From Methylobacterium planeticum (GTDB taxonomy: Bacteria; Pseudomonadota; Alphaproteobacteria; Rhizobiales; Beijerinckiaceae): a DNA stretch of 64,000 nucleotides. The translations under genes were made by a program, and so were the position numbers. Numbering within the stretch: position 1 is the first letter of the stretch; each line of letters begins with the position of its first letter. Positions 52,005-60,472 of the stretch are shown here, one piece after another. The notes beneath the pieces are model-generated. The model searched no databases. It saw only the letters and a program-made list of their open reading frames with translations, and was not told the DNA's origin. The stretch lies in assembly GCF_008806345.1 (NCBI RefSeq), contig NZ_VZZJ01000016.1, positions 57,472-121,471 of the forward strand, in the 5' to 3' direction.

Positions 52005-52153
52005 TCCGACCATCCTGTCGTCCCGCGGGCGAGCGCCGCACCGAGCCGGGCACGCCGGTCGACAGGGCCTGGCGCGCGGGCATCCGGTGACTGCCCCGCG
52101 GGCGGACGACCTGAACGCCGCGTGGTCCACCTTGGCTCAACCTGAGGCATGTC

Positions 52154-52552
52154 ATGGACGAGGGCGGCTCTCGGGACGGGAAATCCCCGTCCCGGTTGAT
52201 CGACGAGCGGCTCGTCGAGCTCCGCGACTGGCGAGGCGAGGTGCTCGCCCGCCTTCGCGGCCTGATCAGACAGGCCGATCCCGAGGTGGTCGAGGAGTGG
52301 AAGTGGCGCGGCGTTCCGACATGGTCCCATGCCGGAATCATCTGCACCGGCGAGACCTACAGAACGGTCGTGAAGCTGACCTTCGCCAGAGGGGCCTCGC
52401 TCGACGACCCGGCGCGGCTCTTCAATGCCAGCCTCGAGGGCAACACCCGGCGCGCCATCGACATTCCGGAAGGCGCGCGGATCGACGAGGAGGCCTTCGG
52501 GGCGCTCGTTCGCACGGCCGTGCGGCTGAACATCTCCCGCCTCCGCGCCTGA
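52154..52552 (+). CDS. DUF1801 domain protein
   Basis: Cytoplasmic protein of 132 residues of the DUF1801/YdhG-like fold. Recognisable: WRGEVLARLRGLIRQADPEVVEEWKWRGVPTWSHAGIICTGETYRTVVKLTFARGASLDDP and FNASLEGNTRRAIDIPEG. Relatives bind iron-chaperone-type or unknown ligands; the function is not assigned. ATG 52154 starts MDEGGSRDG. It converges with the multicopper oxidase gene across 51 bases. Confidence 0.85.
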   Translation: MDEGGSRDGKSPSRLIDERLVELRDWRGEVLARLRGLIRQADPEVVEEWKWRGVPTWSHAGIICTGETYRTVVKLTFARGASLDDPARLFNASLEGNTRRAIDIPEGARIDEEAFGALVRTAVRLNISRLRA

Positions 52553-52603
52553 TCCCGCTTGATGCGCGGCTGATCGGCCGCCCCGCCCGATGACGCCCCG
52601 CCA

Positions 52604-55600
52604 TCAGTCGCCGGCGAGGACGGTGGCGGGCGCTCCGACGAGGGAGACGGCCTCGCCGAGGGGCTGCGCCTCCAGCCTGCCGGCCTCGGTGCCGGAGCGG
52701 GTGAAATCGAACTTGAGGACGCGGGCGCCGGTCCCCGGACCGCCGGCGCCGCCCACCAGCAGGTGGGCTCCGAGGGTCGTGCTCGTCGTCGCGACGTGGA
52801 CGCCGCCGGCGCTGCCGAAAGGACGGAAGCTGGCGATCTCGCGGAAGCGGGCGCCGTGTCCGTGCTCGTTCGGGCCGTGCAGGTACATGCTCGGGCCCCC
52901 GTCCAGCGCCGAGCCGCTGGAGAACACCTTGACGGTGCCGTCCCCGGCGCGTTGCCCGACGACGATGCGCTTCGCGCCCCCGAGCGTGCCCGCGAGCCAC
53001 CCGGTCGCGAGCGAGGCCCCGTCCTTGTAGGCGGGCCCGAACGGCAGGAAGCGGGCGGTGACGTCCGGCGTGTCGATGCCGGCGGCGTGCGTGGCGGCAT
53101 GGCCCGCCGCCGCGCTGCCGGCGATCGGCCTGAGGAGCGGGAAGGCAAAGACCTTGACCTCTGTCTGCACACCCGGCCCCGGAGCCGTGACGATGCTGTT
53201 GCGGCCCGTGGAGAAGTCCACGAAGCCGGTGGCGAGGCTGACGCCGGAAGCCGTGCCCGGGTAGGGGCTGAAGCTCGCGAAGACGGTCGGGGCGGTACCG
53301 GGCGCCGGCAGGGTGGTGCCGTAGACCCGCACCAGGCTCTCGGCGCCGGGGCCGGAGCCGACGAGGATGTTGTCGGCGGTGGTGCCGTCAACCTGCGTCG
53401 CCGCCACGCTGATGCCGCCGCGCGCGGCCGGCTCGAACACCGGGAAGCGTGCCAGCTCCTTCGCGAAGGCGGTCTTGCCGGGGCCCGTCACCCCCGAATA
53501 GGCGATGACCTCCGGGGCCAGGCCCGGGCCCGACCCCACCACGAGGTCGAGCACGCCGTTCCCGTCCACATCGCCCATGGCGACGCTCACATCGCCCTCG
53601 TGGCCCGGGAACGGCGTGAGGGTCGCGATCAGGCGGTTGTCCGCGCCGTCGAGCACGCGGACCTGCGTCGACCGGCCCGGCGCGCCCGGCACGACGACCG
53701 CGTAGCTCGAGATCGCCGGGATCACGTTGATCAGCGCCATCAGCCCGTTGTCCTCGTGGTTGAGGCGATGGCAGTGCATGACGAACAGGCCGTCATAGGT
53801 GTCGAACCGCGTGCGGATGGTGAGGAGACCCGGCTCGATCACGCTCTCGTCGATCTGCATCGTCGGCGCCGGCGCGTTGGCGTTGTCGACGCCGAACCGG
53901 TCGGGCCCGGTGCGCAGCCCCGTCGTGGGGTCGAAATAGGTGATCACCTGGAAGTCGTTCACGTGGACGTGGATCGGGTGCTCGTCGTTGTTGTGGTTGA
54001 CGAAGCGCCATTCCTCGACCGAGCCGAGCCGGGGCTGGATCAGCGGCATGTTGGGGAAGGCCGCGGCGTCGAAGGCGTAGACGAAGGCCTTCGGGTCACT
54101 CGCCGCGGCCTTGTCGTTCAGGAAGCCCCCGGAGATCACGATCTTGCGCGTCACGTCGGGCGTGGCCTCGGCGAGGTCCACGAACGACGTGTAGGCGCCG
54201 AGCTTCTGGCCCTCCGCGAACGCGGTGGTCGTGCCGCCCGCACCCACCGGGGTCGCGGTCGCCAGCGTCTGGGTCGGGAAGGCGAAGAAACCGTCGACGT
54301 AGCTCACGGCCGAGGGTTGGACGCTCAGGCTGCCGAGCACCGCCGGCGGGTTCGCGGTGCCGTTGCTCGTGTAGAGGATGCCGGGCTGCGTGATGGTCTT
54401 GGCGCCGCCGCCGCGCGGGGGCATCTCGAGCACGAGGTCGCCCTCTCGGGGCATCGTCACCGCGATGGCGAAACGGCTCGCGGGGGGAATCAGCAGCCGC
54501 GTGCCGTTCTCGGTCGGCGGGTAATGCACCGCCTCGGCCGGGTTGCCGTCCTGGCCGACGATCGCGATCGGCGGATGCCGCCCTGTCGCGGTCTCGGTCA
54601 GCTGGACGTTCATGTAGGCGAAGTCGCTGACATTCGCGAGAACCCAGATCTCGGTCTGGCCGGCCTTGCTCCGGATCAGGGGCTGGAACTGGCCGTTGAC
54701 CGTGAACTGCACGTCGCGCTCCCGGTCGGGGAGGGCGGGGTTTGCCGGAACGTCGCGCGCGGTGCGCCCGTCGCCGGCGGTGAATCGCTGCAGATTGCTC
54801 GGAATGGCCTGCAGCAGGCCGCGGTCGTTGCGGATCGACAAGGGGCCGGCATACCACCCGGTGAGGAAGGTCGAGCCGGGCGGCGACGCGACGAAGTTCA
54901 CGGGCGCCAGGAGCGGGCGGTAGGTGCCGTTGGCCAGTTCGTCGCCCCTGGGCGGCACGATGGTGCTGACGTATTGCGGCCAGTTGGCGTTGTTGAGCTG
55001 CGGCGCGGCGCCGCCGCGGTCGAACACGAAGTTGTATTGCAGCAGCATGTTGCGGATCGGAATGCGGTCACGCGTCACTGCCGGCAGGTTGCCGTCCGTG
55101 CGACCGATCGCGAGCAGGCCCGCAAGCCCCATATAGGCCTGCGCCGAGGTCAGGCTGTGCAGGTGGCTGTGGTACCAGTAGGCGCCCTGCGGCATGTCCC
55201 GCGGCACGTCGTACGTGTAGGTGTTCGACATCCCGGCGGGGATGTGGAGCATCACGTTGTCGGAATTGCCCTTCGGGCTGACGTGGACGCCGTGGACATG
55301 CAGGTTCAGGGGCGATGCCATCAGCTGGATCGGGTAGAGCGGGACCGTCGCGTCCTTGGCGGTGTATTGCGGGCTGTAATAGTCGGCGATGGTGAGGCCG
55401 CTCAGCGCGTTGTCGAGATGCACGATCAGACGCTCGCCCGGGAACACCTGCAGCGTCGGCGCTGGGAACAGCCCCTTGCCGTCCGTCGCGCCGTTCGAGG
55501 CGGCGCCCCGGATCAGCGCGTAGTCGAACAGCAGGAAGTTCTCGACCGGCTTCGAGGCCGTGTCGAGCGCGACCCGCCCCTGGCGCGCCGTGAGCCGGAC

Positions 55601-55786
55601 CTCGAGCACGCCGTCCCGGGTCGCCAGCGTCACGGGCTCCCGGAACTCGGACGACACGGCGCCGGCCGTCTGCGCGGCGGCCGGCCAGGCTTGGCCGATC
55701 AGGGCCACGGCCGCGATCAGGAAGGCCGCCGCGCCGGCGCGAGGCAGCGGCGACCGCGGATGCGGGCGGGCAGGGACCAGATTCAT
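52604..55786 (-). CDS. Multicopper oxidase fused to a C-terminal propeller-like repeat domain
   Basis: Exported oxidase of 1060 residues with a signal peptide about 1-39 (AAFLIAAVALIGQAWPAAAQ). Copper motifs are complete: LNLHVHGVHVS (about 161), YWYHSHLHS (about 207), HPIHVHVNDF (about 603) and HCHRLNHEDNGLM (about 669, with the type 1 Cys, His and Met). After about 700 a roughly 360-residue region has five or six repeats of a DGNGVLDLVVGSGPG-like pattern (ADNILVGSGPG, NSIVTAPGPG, KRIVVGQRAG), as in FG-GAP-like propellers. Fusion of such a domain to a multicopper oxidase is uncommon. Start ATG 55786. It is the last gene of the minus-strand oxidase block; the substrate is unknown. Confidence 0.88.
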   Translation of the reverse strand: MNLVPARPHPRSPLPRAGAAAFLIAAVALIGQAWPAAAQTAGAVSSEFREPVTLATRDGVLEVRLTARQGRVALDTASKPVENFLLFDYALIRGAASNGATDGKGLFPAPTLQVFPGERLIVHLDNALSGLTIADYYSPQYTAKDATVPLYPIQLMASPLNLHVHGVHVSPKGNSDNVMLHIPAGMSNTYTYDVPRDMPQGAYWYHSHLHSLTSAQAYMGLAGLLAIGRTDGNLPAVTRDRIPIRNMLLQYNFVFDRGGAAPQLNNANWPQYVSTIVPPRGDELANGTYRPLLAPVNFVASPPGSTFLTGWYAGPLSIRNDRGLLQAIPSNLQRFTAGDGRTARDVPANPALPDRERDVQFTVNGQFQPLIRSKAGQTEIWVLANVSDFAYMNVQLTETATGRHPPIAIVGQDGNPAEAVHYPPTENGTRLLIPPASRFAIAVTMPREGDLVLEMPPRGGGAKTITQPGILYTSNGTANPPAVLGSLSVQPSAVSYVDGFFAFPTQTLATATPVGAGGTTTAFAEGQKLGAYTSFVDLAEATPDVTRKIVISGGFLNDKAAASDPKAFVYAFDAAAFPNMPLIQPRLGSVEEWRFVNHNNDEHPIHVHVNDFQVITYFDPTTGLRTGPDRFGVDNANAPAPTMQIDESVIEPGLLTIRTRFDTYDGLFVMHCHRLNHEDNGLMALINVIPAISSYAVVVPGAPGRSTQVRVLDGADNRLIATLTPFPGHEGDVSVAMGDVDGNGVLDLVVGSGPGLAPEVIAYSGVTGPGKTAFAKELARFPVFEPAARGGISVAATQVDGTTADNILVGSGPGAESLVRVYGTTLPAPGTAPTVFASFSPYPGTASGVSLATGFVDFSTGRNSIVTAPGPGVQTEVKVFAFPLLRPIAGSAAAGHAATHAAGIDTPDVTARFLPFGPAYKDGASLATGWLAGTLGGAKRIVVGQRAGDGTVKVFSSGSALDGGPSMYLHGPNEHGHGARFREIASFRPFGSAGGVHVATTSTTLGAHLLVGGAGGPGTGARVLKFDFTRSGTEAGRLEAQPLGEAVSLVGAPATVLAGD

Positions 55787-55995
55787 GGGATCCTCGGGAC
55801 AGGGATGTCGGCCGCTGCTGCGGTGCTGTGCGGCCATCGTCGGCGTGTCGGACCCTGCGATGTCGACACGCCCCTCGCTCGATGTCGGCCATCGGCCCTG
55901 CGGCACGCTAGTGCATCGCCTCCCGCAAGGGTAGCGGGAAACACGGCGCCGGGCCTGGCGAAGCGGCGCCGAGCGGTTCGCTCCGCCAAGCCCGG

Positions 55996-56952
55996 TTACA
56001 GCACCTTCCAGAAGAGCAGGATCATGATCGCGTAGGCCGCGACCAGCAACGCGGCGCCCTGGAGATCCACGCGGGCTTGCCGGTCCTTCGCCGGAGCCAG
56101 CCACCAGCGAAGCCGCTCGGCGGTCCACGGCACCAGGCGCGCGGTGAGCAGCACGCTGAAGGCATTGCCGATGAACAGCGCCACCGGGAAATCCAGGCTC
56201 AGCGCCCGGGTCAGGATCGGCGTGCCCACCAGCAGGCCCCACAGGAAGACGATCGGGTAGAGCGTCAGGAGGACGATCATGTTCATCTTCCACGCCGCGG
56301 GGGCCGGAGCCCCCTGCGGCGCGGCATCGCGGAACCACTGCTCGAAGCCGCTCTGCACCGTCCGCGCATGGAACTCCGCCGTCAGCGGCGCTGCTTCCTC
56401 GATCAGGGCGCGCCGCTGGGGCGAATCCATCCAGGCCTGCAGGTTGGCGTCGCTGTCGAAACGCAGGATGGCGATGAAGTCGTCCTGCAGGCCCGGCACG
56501 GCCGGCTCGAACCGGTAGCCCTGCAGGCCTGCCGCCTTCGACTGGGCCGCGGCGACCTTCTGCTCCCACTTGAGGTATTCGGCCTCCATGCCGGGCTTCA
56601 CCCGGGTGCTGATGACCGCGGAGGCCGGCGCCGTGCGCGCGGCGCTGGCGTCGTCGTTGACGATGTGAACGTCGTCGCGCCCGACGAGCATCGGCGCGGC
56701 CCCCTCGATGCGGGATTGGCGTTCGGCCGAGCTCAGCCATTTCTTGGCATGTTCCAGGCTGACGAACCGTTGGAGGATCACCCAATCGACCTGCAGCGGC
56801 GGATGGGGCGGCATCAGCCGCTGCTCGATGAATCCCGGGAAGGCCGAGATCACCGCGCTGGTCCCGCCCTGCCACTGGGCGAACGCCTCGGCGCTCGCGG
56901 GCTGGACGCAGGTCTGCGTCACGATGCTGACGCTGCTCGCAGGCCCGCTCAT
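55996..56952 (-). CDS. Double antibiotic-biosynthesis-monooxygenase-domain membrane protein
   Basis: Protein of 318 residues with two ABM (dimeric ferredoxin-like) domains, about 7-100 (VSIVTQTCVQPASAEAFAQWQ) and about 113-205 (SAVISTRVKPGMEAEYLKWEQKVAAAQSK), followed by three helices (IVLLTLYPIVFLWGLLVG, ALFIGNAFSVLLTARLV and ALLVAAYAIMILLFW). This is the COG3224-like layout. ABM domains act on small aromatic or peroxide substrates or bind heme-like ligands; none is identified here. ATG 56952 overlaps the stop of the molybdenum hydroxylase by 4 bases, so they are translated together. A 209-base gene-free gap separates it from the fused oxidase. Confidence 0.85.
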   Translation of the reverse strand: MSGPASSVSIVTQTCVQPASAEAFAQWQGGTSAVISAFPGFIEQRLMPPHPPLQVDWVILQRFVSLEHAKKWLSSAERQSRIEGAAPMLVGRDDVHIVNDDASAARTAPASAVISTRVKPGMEAEYLKWEQKVAAAQSKAAGLQGYRFEPAVPGLQDDFIAILRFDSDANLQAWMDSPQRRALIEEAAPLTAEFHARTVQSGFEQWFRDAAPQGAPAPAAWKMNMIVLLTLYPIVFLWGLLVGTPILTRALSLDFPVALFIGNAFSVLLTARLVPWTAERLRWWLAPAKDRQARVDLQGAALLVAAYAIMILLFWKVL

Positions 56953-59651
56953 GTGGCGGCGAGCTTCTCGAACAGGCGATCGGGCGTGAAGGGCAGGTGG
57001 GCGAAGCGAACGCCGGTGGCGTCGGCCAGCGCATTCGAGACGGCGGGCGCCACGGGATTGATCCCGCACTCGCCCTGGGACTTGGCACCGAGCGGCCCAA
57101 TCCGGTCGGTCGTGTCGGCGAAGAAGATCTCGGTCCGCGGCGTGTCGGCGAAGGTCGGGATGCGGCAGTTGCGCAGTTGCGGGTTGACCATGCGCCCGCG
57201 GCTGTCGTGCACCATGGTCTCGACCAGCGCCCAGCCGTAGCCCATCGCGACGGCGCCATCGAGCTGGCCGCGGCACTGCATCGGGTTGATCGGCCGGCCG
57301 ATATCGGCGGCGTGGACGCTGTGGAGCACCCGGATCTCGCCGGTGACCCGATGCACCGCGAGGCGGACCCCCTGCACGTTGAAAGCGATCGTCCGCGGCG
57401 AGAGATAGGCCCGACGGCTCACCGAGAAGCGATGGTCGAGCTTGGCACCCTCGGCGTGGAGCTCGGTCAGGGGGATGCGCTGATTGCCGCAGACGACGCC
57501 GTCATTGTCGAGCCGGCACTGGTCGATCGGCACGCCGCTGTGCCGGCTGGCGAAGTCGAGGATGTCCTCGGCCATGGCCTGCGCGGCCAGGTGAACCGCC
57601 TTGCCGCCGACCACGACGCCCGTGCTCGCGAACGTGCCGGTGTCGTAGGGCGTGCGATCGGTATCGGCGTTGATGATGGCGATGTCGTCGGCGCGGGTGC
57701 CCAGCACCGATGCGGCGATCTGCTTGTGCGCCGTGGTGATGCCGTTGCCCATCTCGGTCGACCCGCAGGCGAGATGGTAGGTGCCGTCCGGCAGCAGGCG
57801 CAGCTCGGAGCCCGAGCGATGTTCGGTCGGCGGCCCGCACTCGAGCATCGCCAGGGCGACGCCCTGGCCCTCCGCCCACGCGGCGCCGTCCGGCTTCGCG
57901 ACCCCGTTCCCCTTGCGCAACTCGCGCTCGACGATGTCCAGGCATTCGCCGATGCCGTAGCTCCCGAAGCTGGCGTCGTTCGGCTCCTTCCAGATCGACT
58001 CGATGTTGTCCCCCGGCCGCACGACGTTCTTGCGCCGCATCTCGAACGGATCGATCCCGAGTTGCCTCGCCAGCGCGTCGATCGCACATTCCACCGCGAA
58101 GGTGGTCTGCGAGGCGCCGTAGCCGCGAAATCCCCCGCCCGGGGTCATGTTCGTGTAGACGGCGTGGCCGATCCCCTTCTTGTTCGCGCACCGGTAGGCC
58201 GCGATCGGGCTCGCCATCGCGGCCGCCAGGGTCTCGCCGCCATGGCCGCCATAGGCCCCGGTGTTGGAGAACACCTCCACGTCGAGGCCGGTCAGGGTGC
58301 CGTCCCGACGCGCGCCGATCTTCACCCGGGTGGTCATCTGGTGCCGCGTCGTGGCGCCGATGAACTCCTCCTCCCGCGTCCACTCCCACTTCACGGGACG
58401 CCCGAGCTTCATCGTGGCGAACAGGACGAGATCTTCCGAGACCAGCTCCTGCTTGCCGCCGAACCCGCCGCCGACGCGCTCGGTGAAGACGTGCAGGTCG
58501 CGGGGCGGGATCCCCATGATGTAGGCGAGCTTCTGCCGGGCCGCGAACGGCGCCTGCGAGCTCGTCCGGATGTGCCAGCGCGCATCCTCACCCCTCCAGG
58601 CGATCGACCCGTGCGTCTCGAGGTGCACGTGCTGGACGCGGGTGGTCGAGTAGGTCTCCTCGTGCACCGCGTCGGCTTCGGCGAAGCCTGCGGCCACGTC
58701 GCCGATCTCGCCCTGGAGCGTGCAGAAGATGTTGCTGCTGGCGGTGACCTGATCTCTGTCGTGCAGCACCGGTGCGTCGGGCTGGACGGCCGCGACCGGA
58801 TCGAAGACCGCCGGCCGCACCTCGTAATCCACCCGGAGCGCGCGGCAGCCGGCCTCGGCGGCGGCCTCCGTCTCGGCCACCACGGCCGCGACGCGCTGGC
58901 CGACGAAGCGCGCGACGTTGTCGAGGAGCATGATGTCGTCGGGATCGACGAGGTGGTCCTCGTGCAGGGCCGAGCTGAACAGGCGCCTCGGCACGTCCTC
59001 CCAGGTATAGACCGCGACGACGCCCGGCACGGCGAGCGCCGCGCCGCGCTCGATCGAGACGATGCGCGCATGGGCATGGGGCGAGCGCAGCACCTTCAGG
59101 TGCAGCAGCGCCTCGACCGCGACATCCATCGTGTAGCGCGCGCTGCCGGTGACGATGGCGTCGGTGAAGGGATTGGGCAGGCTGGCCCCGAGCGCCCTGC
59201 CGGGGAGGTCCGCCTCGATGTTGCATCGGCCCTGCAGCGCGTCGTGGATCGAGCGGTAGCCGGTGCAGCGGCAGAGATTGCCCTTCAGCGCGTGCGGCAG
59301 ATCGGATTTCTGCGCCTCGCTCAGGGTCACGGCCGTCATGATCATGCCGGCGGTGCAGAACCCGCACTGGAACGCCTGCGCCTCGCGAAAGGCCGCCTGC
59401 ATCGGATGCGGCTCGCCCGATCGCGCCAGACCCTCGATCGTGGTGACCTCGCGTCCCTCGGCCCGGAAGGCCGGGACGAGGCAGGAATGGAACGGCTTGC
59501 CGTCGATATGCACGGTGCAGGCGCCGCAATCGCCGGCGTCGCATCCCTTCTTGACGCCGAACACGTCGAGATCGCGCAGGAAGGTCCGCAGGCACTGGCC
59601 GGGCGTCGGCTCGGCCGCATAGCTGCGGCCATTGACGGAATACTGGGTCAC
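56949..59651 (-). CDS. Fused 2Fe-2S / molybdopterin hydroxylase (xanthine dehydrogenase family)
   Basis: Single polypeptide of 900 residues. The 2Fe-2S part (1-165) has Cys37, 42, 45, 57 and Cys96, 99, 127, 129 for two clusters. The molybdenum part (about 170-900) has SQAPFAARQKLAYIMGIPPRDLHVF, VGGGFGGKQELVSEDLVLF and TPGGGFRGYGASQTTFAVE. The catalytic Glu is Glu861, in GAKSQGECGINPVAPAV. Normally these are separate subunits. The FAD part is encoded just upstream (GTGA overlap at 59648-59651). Substrate unknown; aromatic aldehydes or heterocycles are typical. GTG 59651 is the start, and no secretion signal is present. Confidence 0.92.
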   Translation of the reverse strand: MTQYSVNGRSYAAEPTPGQCLRTFLRDLDVFGVKKGCDAGDCGACTVHIDGKPFHSCLVPAFRAEGREVTTIEGLARSGEPHPMQAAFREAQAFQCGFCTAGMIMTAVTLSEAQKSDLPHALKGNLCRCTGYRSIHDALQGRCNIEADLPGRALGASLPNPFTDAIVTGSARYTMDVAVEALLHLKVLRSPHAHARIVSIERGAALAVPGVVAVYTWEDVPRRLFSSALHEDHLVDPDDIMLLDNVARFVGQRVAAVVAETEAAAEAGCRALRVDYEVRPAVFDPVAAVQPDAPVLHDRDQVTASSNIFCTLQGEIGDVAAGFAEADAVHEETYSTTRVQHVHLETHGSIAWRGEDARWHIRTSSQAPFAARQKLAYIMGIPPRDLHVFTERVGGGFGGKQELVSEDLVLFATMKLGRPVKWEWTREEEFIGATTRHQMTTRVKIGARRDGTLTGLDVEVFSNTGAYGGHGGETLAAAMASPIAAYRCANKKGIGHAVYTNMTPGGGFRGYGASQTTFAVECAIDALARQLGIDPFEMRRKNVVRPGDNIESIWKEPNDASFGSYGIGECLDIVERELRKGNGVAKPDGAAWAEGQGVALAMLECGPPTEHRSGSELRLLPDGTYHLACGSTEMGNGITTAHKQIAASVLGTRADDIAIINADTDRTPYDTGTFASTGVVVGGKAVHLAAQAMAEDILDFASRHSGVPIDQCRLDNDGVVCGNQRIPLTELHAEGAKLDHRFSVSRRAYLSPRTIAFNVQGVRLAVHRVTGEIRVLHSVHAADIGRPINPMQCRGQLDGAVAMGYGWALVETMVHDSRGRMVNPQLRNCRIPTFADTPRTEIFFADTTDRIGPLGAKSQGECGINPVAPAVSNALADATGVRFAHLPFTPDRLFEKLAAT

Positions 59652-60463
59652 GCGAGCTCCGTACGGATCTGTTCGGCGAGGTAGCGCGTGACGTGGCGCT
59701 TGTAGGAAGCCGAGCCATGCACGTCGTCGAAATAGGCGTCCGGCGGCAATCGGTCGTCGAGGGCGTCGCGCAGCTCCTGCGCCGAGGGGCACGCGGCGAA
59801 GCGCAACTGCACCGGCCGCGGCGTGGCGGCCGAGACGGTCAGCAGGAAATCCGCGCCGTCGTCCTCCGCGGTTGCGATGATGAGGGCCGCCGACCGTCCG
59901 AACCGGGTCAGGGAGACCTGCCGCATGGCGCTGCGCTTCGACAGGGCGGAGGCGGGCAGGTGGATGCTGCGCAGCAATTCCCCCGTCCGCAGCACGTTCT
60001 GATGGTTGCCGGTCACGAAATCGACGACGGAGACGTCGCGCGGCACGCCCTCCCGCGGCCACAAGGTGCAGACGCCTTCGAGCGCCGCGGTCAGCGAGAT
60101 CATCGCCCCGGCCGGCAGCGCCATGCAGACGTTGCCGCCGATCGTCGCCGCGTTCCAGATCTTGAACGACATCAGGAACGACTCGATGCATTGCCGGAAC
60201 AGCGGCACCGCGCGCCAGGCCGCCGGCCCCTCGAACGCGTGCAGGTCCACGATCCGGCAGGTTGCGGCGATCTCAAGGCCCCCTGCGCAGACCGCCAGCG
60301 GCGCCCAGCCCAGGCTGTCGAGATCGATCAGGGTGTTGACGGAGACCTGCGGCTCCGAGAACAGCCACGTGCCGCCGGCGAGCCACGAGCAGCCGTCATG
60401 CCACCCTTGGATCTCGTCGAGCGACGTCGGGCGCCTCACTTCGGCGATGGTCGTCAGGTTCAT
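59648..60463 (-). CDS. FAD-binding subunit of the molybdenum hydroxylase
   Basis: FAD subunit of 271 residues of the CoxM/XDH-medium type, passing electrons from the 2Fe-2S/Mo protein. Visible: SWLAGGTWLFSEPQVSVNTLIDL (FAD loop) and FKIWNAATIGGNVCMALPAGAMISLTAAL, the family's ATIGGN signature. It is slightly short, and the usual C-terminal RAYLAEQ-type tail is present as RYLAEQIRTELA. It overlaps the fused hydroxylase by 4 bases and starts 10 bases downstream of the second multicopper oxidase stop. An electron acceptor beyond FAD is not evident. Confidence 0.9.
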   Translation of the reverse strand: MNLTTIAEVRRPTSLDEIQGWHDGCSWLAGGTWLFSEPQVSVNTLIDLDSLGWAPLAVCAGGLEIAATCRIVDLHAFEGPAAWRAVPLFRQCIESFLMSFKIWNAATIGGNVCMALPAGAMISLTAALEGVCTLWPREGVPRDVSVVDFVTGNHQNVLRTGELLRSIHLPASALSKRSAMRQVSLTRFGRSAALIIATAEDDGADFLLTVSAATPRPVQLRFAACPSAQELRDALDDRLPPDAYFDDVHGSASYKRHVTRYLAEQIRTELA

Positions 60464-60472
60464 CGTGGACCC

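Noticed and set aside
49464..52130. Minus-strand open frame (888 codons) opposite gyrB
   Set aside because: gyrB is unmistakable; the antisense frame shows no domain.
52763..56035. Plus-strand open frame (1090 codons) across the fused multicopper oxidase
   Set aside because: The opposite strand carries the copper motifs and signal peptide. This frame has only low-complexity Arg/Gly/Glu sequence.
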